From contig JADJBE010000005.1 of the NCBI GenBank assembly GCA_016703895.1, forward strand, positions 186,001-250,000: a stretch of 64,000 bases of DNA, read 5' to 3'. This document shows, one piece after another, positions 55,001-64,000 of this stretch (positions within the stretch are counted from its first letter, which is position 1; the number at the start of each line of letters is the position of its first letter). Source of the DNA: Pseudomonadota bacterium (GTDB taxonomy: Bacteria > Pseudomonadota > Gammaproteobacteria > Steroidobacterales > Steroidobacteraceae). Below the pieces are notes generated by a model. The model was not told the origin of the DNA. It was given only the letters and a program-made list of their open reading frames with translations, and did not search any database. A program made the translations under genes and the position numbers.

Positions 55001-58000
55001 CGTGGCTCGGGCGTCCGCCGGGACGACGTCAGTCGGAACTGTCTGCCGCACAGCTCACCTACTTGCGCTCGCTCGCACGCCGTATATGGGCCTACTTTGA
55101 AATACATGTGGGACCGCAGGACAATTGGCTGCCGCCTGACAATCTGCAGGAGCATCCGTCGCCACTGGTTGCGAACCGAACGTCGCCAACCAACATCGGC
55201 CTATCGCTGCTGTCAGGTCTTGCAGCCTGTGACTTCGGCTATCTCAGCTCGGGTGCGATGATCGAGCGCACCTCGCGCACGCTGGCGACGCTTGAGAAGC
55301 TATCGCGCCACCGTGGGCACTTTTTCAACTGGTACGATACGCAGACGCTTGCGCCCTTGGCGCCACGTTATATTTCGACGGTTGATAGCGGTAATCTCGC
55401 GGCGCACTTGTTGACCCTGCGACAAGGCCTGTTAGCGCTGCTCGATGCCGCGCCGCTCTCATTGTCAGTTTTCGACGGGCTTACTGATACGCTGGCCGTG
55501 CTTGAGCAGAGTCGACGCGACGTTGAGACTGACAACGTCGCGCTCGCCGAGGCTCTCAAGACTTTTTCGAATCGACTCGAAACGGCGTGCACGGCACCCA
55601 TGATGTCACTCGAGTGGGCAGCCCAGCAGCTGGACCAGTTGGCGCAGCTTGCCGGAGACGTGGAATCAACCTGGCCGCCAACGTCCACTGCTGAAGCGGA
55701 AGTTCCGACCGCGCATTGGCCCACGTTGCTGCGTATCGCTTGCCAGGACGCGCGCGACGAAGCGCTGCGGTTTGTCGCTCAGGCTGATTCCGTCGAACCA
55801 CCTCAAGCCAGCGCCAACGATCGGCGCAATGCTGCGCAAGTGTGGCCGAGTCTGCGCGATTTGCAGCGCTCACCCATCGCAACGGTGCGCGCAGCGGCGA
55901 TCCAGCGTGTTCAGGAGATCGAACGCCTGGCGAGCCTGGCAGTCGACTGCGCGCGCGTCGAGTATGGCTTTTTGTACGATCGAGACAGACATCTACTGTC
56001 TATTGGTTACAACCTGGATGAGCGGCGTCTCGATCCCGGCTACTACGATCTGCTCGCCTCTGAGGCGCGGTTGTGCAGCTACCTTGCGATCGCGCAGGGC
56101 GAACTACCAGAAGAGACCTGGTTTGCACTCGGCCGATTACTTACGGAGGTGGACGGCGAGGCAACGTTGCTGTCCTGGAGTGGCTCGATGTTCGAGTACT
56201 TGATGCCGCAGCTCGTCATGCCGAGCTATCCCGACACCCTGCTCGATCAGACAGCACGACACGCGGTGCGTGCCCAAGTTCGCTATGGCGCGCGCCGCGA
56301 TGTACCGTGGGGAATGTCCGAGTCCGGCTACAACGCAGTCGATGCGCGGATGAACTATCAGTATCGTGCGTTTGGCGTGCCGGATCTCGGACTCAAGCGC
56401 GGCCTTGGACAGGACTTGGTGATCGCACCGTACGCGTCGATGCTGGCACTGATGGTCTCGCCCGCAGCCGCCTGCGAAAACCTGCAGCGACTCGAGAAGA
56501 TGGGTTTTGCCGGTCGTTACGGCTTATACGAGGCGATCGACTACACACCCGCGCGCGTGCCGCCGGGTCAAGAACACGTGTTGGTTAGGTCGTTCATGTC
56601 GCACCACCAGGGCATGGGACTGTTGTCATTGCTGTACCTGTTGCAAGATCAGCCGATGCAAAAGCGGTTCGTCGCGGACGCCGAGCTCCGCGCAACGTTG
56701 CTGTTGCTACAGGAACGGATTCCACGCGCGGGAGTCTTTTACCCACACGATGCCGAGGACGATCCAACGCGCGCGGATGGCGCAGCCACGGAGTCCCAAT
56801 TACGCATCTATCGCACGCCAAACGCCAGCCGCCCGGCGATTCAAATGTTGTCAAACGGCCGCTATCACGCACTACTGACAGGTGCTGGCAGCGGCTACAG
56901 CCGGCTGCGCGAGATGGCCGTCACGCGCTGGCGCGAAGACGGCACGCGCGATCCGTGGGGTAGCTTCTGCTATCTGCGCGACGTCGAGAGCGGCGAGTTC
57001 TGGTCAGCGGCCTATCAACCCACCTGCTCGCTAGTCAGTGATTACGAAGCGATTTTCTCCGATGCGAAAGCTGAGTACCGTGGGCGGCGGCGCTCCTATG
57101 ATATGCATTTGGAAATCGCTATCTCGGCCGAAGACGACATCGAGCTGCGGCGCTTGCACATCACCAATCGTGCTGCGCACGCGCGCACCATTGAAATAAC
57201 GACATACGCGGAAGTCGTACTTGCGCCGGCAATCTCAGACGAATTGCATCCAGCGTTCAGCAACTTGTTCGTACAGACAGAGATAGTCAGGCCTAAGCAA
57301 GCGCTGCTTTGCACGCGACGGCCTCGCTCACAGGACGAGGTGATGCCGTGGATGTTTCACTTGGTAGCCGTGCATGACGCTGCTGTCGACGCCATATCCT
57401 ACGAAACGGATCGCGGACGCTTCCTAGGCCGCGGCAATACCGCCCGCGCACCGTTGGCGCTCACTGATAATGGGACATTGTCGGACACCGATGGGTCGGT
57501 ACTCGACCCGATCGTCGCGATCCGCTGCCGCGTCACACTTGCACCTGAGCAGAGCGCTATCATCGATATGGTGACCGGGGTCTCGATGCAGCGCGAGACG
57601 TGCGCTCAGCTGATTGACAAATATCGCGATCGCCATTTGGCCGACCGCGTATTCGATCTCGCATGGACCCACAGTGAAGTCGTGCGGCGGCAGATCAACG
57701 CGACGCCCGCCGACGCACGACTGTTCGAACGGCTCGCAGCGCCAGTCGTCTACTCGAGTTCGTTCCTGCGTGCTGAGCCAGCGGTACTGCTACAGAACCG
57801 GCGGGGCCAGTCTGGGCTTTGGGGCCACTCGATATCCGGTGACCTGCCGATCGTGCTTTTGAGAGTCGCGGCTGCGGCCAGCATCGACCTGGTCCGGCAG
57901 CTCATTCAAGCGCATGCCTATTGGAGACTGGAAGGGTCTCGATGTCGACCTCGTGATTTGGAACGAGGAACAGGCCGGCTATCGGCAAGAGCTGCAGGAC

Positions 58001-60718
58001 CAAATACTCGGCCTGATAACGGCCGGCGCCGAGGCGAATTTATTGAATCGAAGAGGCGGCATTTTTGTGCGACCCGCGCATCAACTGTCGCACGATGACC
58101 GCATCCTGCTGCAGACCGTGGCGCGGGTCGTGATTAGCGACTCTGACGGAAGCTTGTTAGCGCAGGTTGGTCGACACGTAGCGCCGCCGCGCAGCGTGCC
58201 GCTGCTGTTGCCAGATCGCGGCACGGCTTTCGAGCCGATGACGGACGCTGGCGCGCGCCAACTGCAGCCGGCAGCTCCCGAGGTTGGACCACCAGCCGAT
58301 GGCGCGGCAGCTGCGGCGAAGGCGCGGTTCGACAATGGCACCGGCAGTTTCTCCGCCGATGGTCGCGAGTATGTGATTATTTCGCGCGCCGATACGCTGA
58401 CACCGGCACCTTGGGCCAATGTTATCGCCAATCCCCACTTTGGTACGGTTGTTAGCGAGAGTTCCTCCGGCTACACGTGGTTCGAGAACGCGCATGAGTT
58501 CCGGCTTACGCCCTGGCACAATGATCCAATCGCGGATGCGAGCGGCGAAGCACTGTACCTGCGTGACGAGGAAACGGGTCGCGTATGGTCGCCCACGCCA
58601 CTGCCTTGTCGCGGCCAGGGGTCGTATCAGACGCGTCACGGCTTCGGTTATAGCGTGTATGAACACGTCGAAGATGGCATCGCGAGCGAGCTATGGATCT
58701 ATGTGGCACTCGATGCCGCCGTAAAGTTCTCGCATTTGATCGTGCGCAATACGTCCGGCCGCCCGCGCCTTCTGTCGGTCACTGGCTACGTCGAGTGGGT
58801 GCTCGGTGACGTGCGAGGCAAGTCGCAAATGCACGTTGTCACGGAAGTCGACGCGGACACTGGCGCACTGACGGCCCACAATCCGTACAACATCGAATTT
58901 GGTGGTCGGGTGGCTTTCTATGACGTCGATTCCCCTACGCGCAGCTTTACCGCGGATCGTAGCGAGTTCCTCGGGCGTAATGGGCACCTCGGCGCACCCG
59001 CCGCGTTGCAGCGCGCCAAGCTTTCAGGAGCCGCGGGCGTAGGCTTAGATCCGTGCGCGGCAGTTCAAGTACCGATTGCCTTGCGAGATGGCGAGAGTTT
59101 TGAGACCACGTTTCGACTCGGTGCCGCGTCCGATAGTCGTGCCGCTACTGCACTTGCCGCTCGTTACAAGGGTGTGGAAGCGGCCAAGGCGTCCTTGGCT
59201 GAAGTTCGCGCCTACTGGATCGATACGCTTGGTGCGGTCCAGGTTGAAACGCCTGACGCGAGCGTCGATCTGTTGGTCAACGGGTGGTTGCCGTACCAGA
59301 CGTTATCGAGCCGCTACTTCGCTCGTAGTGGTTACTATCAATCTGGTGGCGCCTTTGGATTTCGCGATCAGCTGCAGGATGTGATGGCCATGGTGCATTT
59401 GGCACCGGCGTTGTGTCGTGAGCATTTGCTGCGCAGCGCGGCCCACCAGTTTCCGCAGGGCGACGTGCTGCACTGGTGGCATCCGCCGCTTGATCGCGGC
59501 GTTCGAACTCGCTGCTCGGATGACTACCTGTGGTTGCCGCTGGCGGTGTCTCGCTATCTTGAGACCACGGGCGATCTCGATGTGCTCGAGGAGCGAGTAC
59601 GATTCGTTGAAGCTCGCGCGCTGAATGTCGACGAGGAGTCTTACTACGATCTGCCGATGCTATCCGCGCATCAGAAAACGCTATACGAGCATTGCGAGCT
59701 AGCGCTGCGGCGTGGTGTCGAACTATGCGGCGCGCGCGGGCTGCCCTTGATGGGTAGCGGCGACTGGAACGACGGCATGAATCGAGTCGGTATAGGTGGC
59801 GTGGGCGAGAGCGTGTGGCTTGGTTTCTTTTTATTCGATGTCCTGACGCGCTTCGGCAAGGTAGCAACAGCACGGGATGACGAACAGCTGGCAGCGTGGT
59901 GCCGTACTGCGTCACAGAATCTGCGAGAAAATCTTGCAGAGCACGCGTGGGATGGCGAGTGGTATCAGCGAGCGTGGTTCGACGACGGGACTCCTCTCGG
60001 CTCGAGAAGCAGCGATGAGTGTCAGATCGACTCTATCTCGCAAAGCTGGGCAGTGCTGTCCGGCGCCGCCGATTCGGCCCGTGGCCGGCAAGCCATGCAG
60101 TCACTCGACAAGCACCTGGTGCGCCGCGATGATGGACTGATTCAGCTGCTGACACCGGCCTTCGACAAGACGACCAAGGATCCGGGCTATATTCGCGGCT
60201 ATGTCCCTGGCGTGCGCGAGAATGGTGGCCAATACACCCACGCGGCCGTGTGGGCGGCGATGGCATTTGCTGAACTTAGCGATCGCGAGCGTGCTTGGGA
60301 ACTGGCACGCATGATCAATCCGATCCAGCACGCGACAGACGCCGCCGGAGTAGCTCGTTACAAGGTGGAGCCGTACGTAATGGCCGCCGATGTCTACGCG
60401 CTGCCTCCGCATATCGGTCGCGGCGGCTGGACCTGGTACACGGGGTCGGCGGGCTGGATGTACCAACTGCTGACCGAGTCGTTACTCGGGTTGCGACGTC
60501 ATAACGACACGATCAGCCTGGAGCCGCGGATCCCAAGCCACTGGCCGCGATATCGCATCGAGTACCGCACCGGCGCCAGTGTATATGCAATCGAGGTTAC
60601 GCAGACCGATGACAATGTCGCTACGCTTGCACTAGACGGCTCGCTACAGCCCGACTTGAACTTCCGATTGATTGACGACGGAGCCCGCCATCAAGTAGTG
60701 GTTTGCTGTCCGCGCTGA
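52015..60718 (+). CDS. ndvB: Cyclic beta-1,2-glucan synthase (NdvB/ChvB type), four frameshifts
   Basis: About 2,900 residues read across single-base shifts near 52177, 54134-54136 (CCC), 54552-54554 (TTT) and 57930-57931 (GG). Order: N-terminal region (RAVLFNVEQMELHGKALHA, YYLIEEQIRTARLHLPRGYS); GT84 domain between membrane segments (YVITLDTDTQLP, ITRQARWIRGDWQLLPW); middle region corresponding to the cyclising domain (GYNAVDARMNYQYRAFGVP, SFMSHHQGMGLLSLLYLL); C-terminal GH94 (GAFGFRDQLQDVMAMVHL, HWWHPPLDRGVRTRCSDDYL, GSGDWNDGMNRVG). Makes periplasmic cyclic glucan for osmotic adaptation or host contact. The shifts are probably sequence errors, because every domain continues cleanly. Confidence 0.93.
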
Positions 60719-60763
60719 ATCGGGATCGCAGTGGCAATGCCGTGGCCAGCGCAGCATTTTCCG

Positions 60764-61572
60764 TTAGCCACCCACAGCCACAACGCGCTCAAAGAATCGC
60801 CGTGCATTGCTGGCGCTTTCAACACCACATTCAAGCGGCATCATGTGACCACAATCCTGCACGACTTCGAGTTGCTTATCGACTGCAGCCAATAGCGCGA
60901 AACCTCGTCGCCCCGTCGTTTCCAGTGGCAGCTCATGGTCATGTTCAGACCAAAGCAATAGCGTCGGCACAGTAATTCTCCGCAGATCCGAAATTGTTCG
61001 CTTGAATGCGGCCATCAGACTTGCCAGCTGTGTCGATGGTGGCATGCGTTGCGCGCGATTGTTGAGGTCCGCCCACTCACGCGCCAGTTCAGGCTTCACA
61101 CTTGCCGCCTCATAGAAGTTCGCAGCCAGTACCTGTTGCCAGAATGCCGCTGACCGCCAACCCTTGAGCCACGGATCGATCGCCAGCAGCACCCGAAAAA
61201 CAACAGTGGTCGCTGCACGGTCGCAGGCTTGAAGGCACCGACTGCAACGTTCGCCAGTAGCAGACCACGGATTTGCTGCGGATGGTCCGCGGCGTATGCC
61301 GCCGCGGCCACGCCAGCGCTGGAGGTACCAACCAGAAAGAAGCGCTCCACTCCCAAATGACGGGTGAGTTCGTCAATGATCTGCAACTCCTGTTCCGTAT
61401 CAGTCCGGCCGGCTGGCGACGCGCCGGACAATCCCATGCGCGGCCGATCGAAGCGGATCACGCGGTAATGGCTGCCTAACTCGCGGTCCCAATCATTCCA
61501 CATGTGCAAACTACCGAACGACCCATGCAGCAAGACAATTGCAGGACCGTGCCCACGATCAACGTAGTGCAC
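60764..61572 (-). CDS. Alpha/beta hydrolase, frameshifted; N-terminal anchor region damaged
   Basis: Two frames: 61572 to ~61196 (HYVDRGHGPAIVLLHGSFGS, FDRPRMGLSGASPAGRTDTE, FFLVGTSSAGVAAAAYAADH) and ~61192 to 60764 (VLLAIDPWLKGWRS, LLLWSEHDHELPLETTG, VQDCGHMMPLECG). One T is missing from a T5 run near 61197-61201. Nucleophile Ser in GTSSAG (Ala instead of the last Gly), acid Asp in SEHDHEL, His in DCGHMMP. The true start is probably upstream: pieces NFLTVDGQT and a membrane segment SILLLAAFVWVWPRG can be read to ~61710 in other frames. Esterase or haloalkane-dehalogenase-like fold; substrate unknown. Convergent with ndvB. Confidence 0.7.
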
Positions 61573-61698
61573 GGTTTGGCCATCGACCGTCAGAAAGTTC
61601 GAGTCAGATAGTGCGTAGCGCCCGCAAACCGTCTTCCGTTGGCGTTAGCAGCCCAGCCCGCGCGGCCAGACCCAAACAAATGCGGCGAGAAGCAGTAT

Positions 61699-61731
61699 CG
61701 ACATAGCAGCGACATAGCGGCGACATAGCGG
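61699..61731. repeat. Three tandem 11-bp repeats
   Basis: CGACATAGCRG three times. On the coding (minus) strand each copy contains ATG, and because the unit is 11 bp the three ATGs fall in three different frames. Located at the presumed start of the hydrolase's membrane anchor. Confidence 0.7.
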
Positions 61732-61865
61732 CGAGCCCCATTCATAACGCACGACGCCTGCCCCGCCAAGGTTTCTTTCCTGACACTGGGTGTCAAGCAA
61801 CATCAAAATGAACGTCATCGCACAACCCTCGGGACGTCACCCGAGCAAATGATGCAGCATCCCAG

Positions 61866-62519
61866 CTACTTATGCTGCAACCGGACCGTGGCACCCCAGG
61901 GGCACTGCAGCCTTTGCCACCGAAGCCACCGAGCCGATGCGCGCGAAATACTCATCCCGATGCGTTCACCAATACCGCCGGCTCGCGGGACGGCACCAAC
62001 CTCGCGCGCAAGATCCAGCATGCTCAGAATCACGCGGTGGTGGTGTAATAGGCCGTGCTTCAGCTGCGAGAACGCCGCTGTTTCAAACACCATTCGCCTT
62101 CCTGCAGGCCCAAACCCCGGTGGCTCTAACGGACCGACCATTGAGCCTCGAATGCCCGCGATCCTAGCGATACCGTCCCCGTCGCGGCTAATGTAGGGGC
62201 CGTCGATCAACTCGATCGTGACATCCGGCAAAGCACAGAACATCCCCTCACGATGAAATCGGCAGCCAATCTCGCATCGAGTGACTGCGTCATGTCTCGT
62301 GCGCCGGGTGACGAGCTGCGCTTTAGAGGAAAAGAACCAACTCATATACAGCTTACCGATCCATGCCGGTACGTCCGGGTTGCCCATCACGGAGCCGTAG
62401 AGTCCATCGCCAGTACGGATAGCGTCGGCGGCATTGAATCGAGTCCACGCTTGCAGTTCGGCGGCCCACGCGGCGTCCGCAAACTGAGTGGTGTTTCCTG
62501 CACATACGTAGTCCGCCAC
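61866..62519 (-). pseudogene. Chimeric remnant: nitroreductase piece joined to a SnoaL-like piece
   Basis: 217-codon frame. Residues ~1-68 (YVCAGNTTQFADAAWAAELQ, RFNAADAIRTGDGLYG, GNPDVPAWIGKLYMSWFF) match the interior of Acg-type nitroreductases, missing the N-terminal half. From about residue 82 the sequence changes to the end of a SnoaL/ester-cyclase-like domain (HREGMFCALPDVTIELIDGP, SMVGPLEPPGFGPAGRRMVF, SMLDLAREVGAVPRAGG). Its first codon directly follows a TAA. No known family combines these, so a deletion probably fused two decaying genes. Confidence 0.6.
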
Positions 62520-62660
62520 TTATCTCAATTGCGATTCACTGGTTAACCACTTGATCGAGACGTGACCGCAAGTTCCCTGCTCAGACGTCGTTGCTCGGCA
62601 CGAATTCACTGATTGGTTGAGCGTCACCGGCCGATCAAGCAGGCGAGTCAGGGTGCCCAG

Positions 62661-63125
62661 TTACTCGAATGAGTAGCATTGTTGTGAAGACGACGCGGCA
62701 ACGCACTGCGAGCGTGTCCTGCGATCCTCAGGATCGAGGGCCGCGCGTACCAAATCGCCGATGACCCAAGATGGTGGTTCCACTTGCTCGAGAAACGCCA
62801 GTCTCTTCCAGTTGCAATACGCTTCAAACCATATTGGCGACCAACGCTGCGGGTCGAAGCCGGCACTGAAACCGACAACGGCCGCAGCCATTACACGGTA
62901 TGCAGCCACCGTCGCTGGTGGCAATAAAGTTGCCTCGGCCTGGTACTCCGTTAGCGCGGCCTGGGGCGTTGCGGCCAGATAGCGGGCTGCGACGTTCGGT
63001 CGGTTGAATCGCCCGCCCGCCTTCGCAGCGCCTGCACCACTCTCAGGTAAGCAGGCCCAGCTCGGCGTCAGCGCAAATGTTGATCGACGTTGGTGTACGC
63101 GGCTTCCGCCGAATAGCTGTTTCAC
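62661..63125 (-). pseudogene. Orphan RES-domain toxin gene, probably degraded at both ends
   Basis: Central segment SGAGAAKAGGRFNRPNVAAR and YLAATPQAALTEYQAE carries the Arg/Tyr/Glu set of RES NAD-degrading toxins; FDPQRWSPIWFEAYCNWK and EPPSWVIGDLV are also family-typical. The expected end (GHAGILFPS-type) is visible only in another frame (AGHARSALPRRLHNN), so a shift occurs near 62750. No Xre/MbcA-type antitoxin is recognisable upstream or downstream. Loss of the antitoxin fits an inactivated toxin. Confidence 0.6.
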
Positions 63126-63281
63126 CAGACCCCTCCATTGCGCGCCATTCTCATGGCGTCAATCGCAACACCGACGACATCACTGGTTGCTCTCGACGGA
63201 TGATGGTCAGGGGCGCGTTACCAACAGCATCAAATCAGACCAATTAAGTAACTCAAACCCGAGTTGGCGTAGTGACATCAA

Positions 63282-63473
63282 ATGGGCGTCCCGGATCGGA
63301 GACTCGACGCTCTTGCCGGGGGTGGCGTAACTGGGCGGATCATCGAACTCCTAAAGGGCGCCGCCTACGAAACTCTCTTCTCGAAGTCGAAGAACCTCGG
63401 CTTGGACCAACTGATGATCGCGGGCGCCCGACTACCTGCAATTATCAACCAATCAGGATCGCCATCCGATTAA
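63282..63473 (+). pseudogene. Possible C-terminal fragment of an S1/P1-type nuclease
   Basis: 63 codons. The end, LDQLMIAGARLPAIINQSG, resembles the last helix of S1/P1 nucleases (QLxxAGxRLAxLLN). The Zn-binding residues that define the family are absent because the rest of the gene is missing. Short and weakly supported. Confidence 0.3.
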
Positions 63474-63528
63474 TGACCGAATTACGAGTCAAATATGACA
63501 CTCGCTCGGGACATCGACTGCGTCATGC

Positions 63529-63705
63529 TCAACGATCAATTCGCTCGGCATTGAGGCAGGCAAACTCTCCGCCATTTGTCACGGTAAGCTGCAAGTTCAT
63601 CGGCTGGCAACACACCTGACAATCCTCGATGTATGACTGCGAGCCCGCCGACAGATCCACGGCAACACGGTAGCGTTCATCGCAATACGGGCAGCGCAGC
63701 GTCAC
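63529..63705 (-). CDS. CPXCG-motif cysteine-rich zinc-ribbon protein
   Basis: 58 residues from the GTG at 63703-63705 (GAGAG ~8 nt upstream); found by direct reading. MTLRCPYCDERYRVAVD, then YIEDCQVCCQPMNLQLTV. The CPxC near the start and EDCQVCC in the middle define this small conserved family, which probably binds zinc. Function unknown; common in Gammaproteobacteria. Intact, unlike its neighbours. Confidence 0.85.
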   Translation of the reverse strand: MTLRCPYCDERYRVAVDLSAGSQSYIEDCQVCCQPMNLQLTVTNGGEFACLNAERIDR

Positions 63706-64000
63706 GAAGCTCTCAGCAGTTGGTTGCCACCACCATCGGTAACGTCGATAACGGGCTCTAGGCCATACAACGCATCAATGTTCGCTGCTGAACTGTCTGC
63801 GGCCGAGCTGGGCCGCCGCGCGGCGGTGCTCGGGTTTGCTGACACCCGCGAACTGCGCGATTTAGACAAGCAACCTCCCGATGCCGCCCAAGTTAGCCGT
63901 GGCGACACAATACTTCATCCACCCCGCCAAACCATTCCGACGGTGCGCATGCACCGAACTGCCGGCAGACGTGTCTGCCCAAATGCTAACGTGCCATAAA
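63706..64000. other. Right edge, no confident gene
   Basis: About 295 bp. Open frames exist on both strands, but they are mutually overlapping and have low-complexity Ala/Ser/Arg composition. A minus-strand frame ends GLEPVIDVTDGGGNQLLRAS just before the CPXCG gene and could be the tail of a frameshifted gene. Not assigned. Confidence 0.3.

Noticed and set aside
63724..63999. Plus-strand frame at the right edge
   Set aside because: Overlaps equally long minus-strand frames and shows no recognisable motif.
1..64000. CRISPR arrays, tRNA/rRNA genes, insertion sequences
   Set aside because: No regular direct repeats, cloverleaf-like segments or transposase motifs were seen on reading both strands; a dedicated search would be needed to exclude small ones.

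Overview
The window reads as chromosomal DNA of a GC-rich Gram-negative bacterium, most likely a gammaproteobacterium. Grounds: three SusC-free TonB-dependent receptors, Sec and Tat signal peptides, a Tad pilus locus with an outer-membrane secretin, a bacterial glycogen operon and a cyclic beta-glucan synthase. Placement near Steroidobacterales/Nevskiales is a guess from gene content and cannot be settled from the sequence alone.

Layout. 1-7.5 kb: Tad/Flp pilus operon read leftwards (pilin, TadG-like, two accessory proteins, a second tiny pilin-like protein, CpaB, CpaC secretin, an FHA-TadA/CpaF ATPase and the start of TadB). 7.6-11.6 kb: methylmalonate-semialdehyde dehydrogenase, a serine hydrolase and an FAD monooxygenase. 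11.6-21.3 kb: a tightly overlapping glycogen/maltodextrin operon (glgP-glgB-glgX-malQ) with a divergent polyphosphate glucokinase. 21.3-26.3 kb: HisN-type phosphatase, PQQ dehydrogenase, UbiA/MenA prenyltransferase, an NTF2-like secreted protein and a macro-domain protein.

26.3-41.7 kb is the most unusual part. Two paralogous export/uptake modules each pair a TonB-dependent receptor with a secreted TPR/Sel1-like protein. They are accompanied by two Tat-exported FAD flavoproteins, an alpha/beta hydrolase whose nucleophile elbow reads GFHTG, an M24 peptidase pseudogene, a LuxR-type regulator, a GPH-type transporter and a signal-peptide-bearing nitrilase homologue without the catalytic Cys. Two almost identical 19-bp lux-box-like palindromes (32521-32539 and 38310-38328) sit in the two divergent promoter regions and next to the LuxR gene. 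I infer a LuxR-solo regulon for uptake and periplasmic oxidation/hydrolysis of an unknown substrate.

42-51.8 kb: a third TonB receptor, NADP-type glutamate dehydrogenase, a broken universal stress protein, an MFS carrier, two VOC proteins, an SDR with His in place of the catalytic Tyr, and a methyltransferase. 52-60.7 kb: one giant cyclic beta-1,2-glucan synthase. 60.7-64 kb: mostly gene remnants (hydrolase, nitroreductase/SnoaL chimera, orphan RES toxin, nuclease tail) and an intact CPXCG zinc-ribbon protein.

Many long genes are interrupted by single-base indels, often in short homopolymers (secretin, receptor B, hydrolases, LuxR, transporter, nitrilase, glucan synthase with four). This looks more like uncorrected sequencing error than decay, so these are annotated as single genes spanning the interruption. 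The M24 gene is different: it carries two in-frame TAA codons as well as a shift. No tRNA, rRNA, CRISPR array or insertion sequence was recognised.
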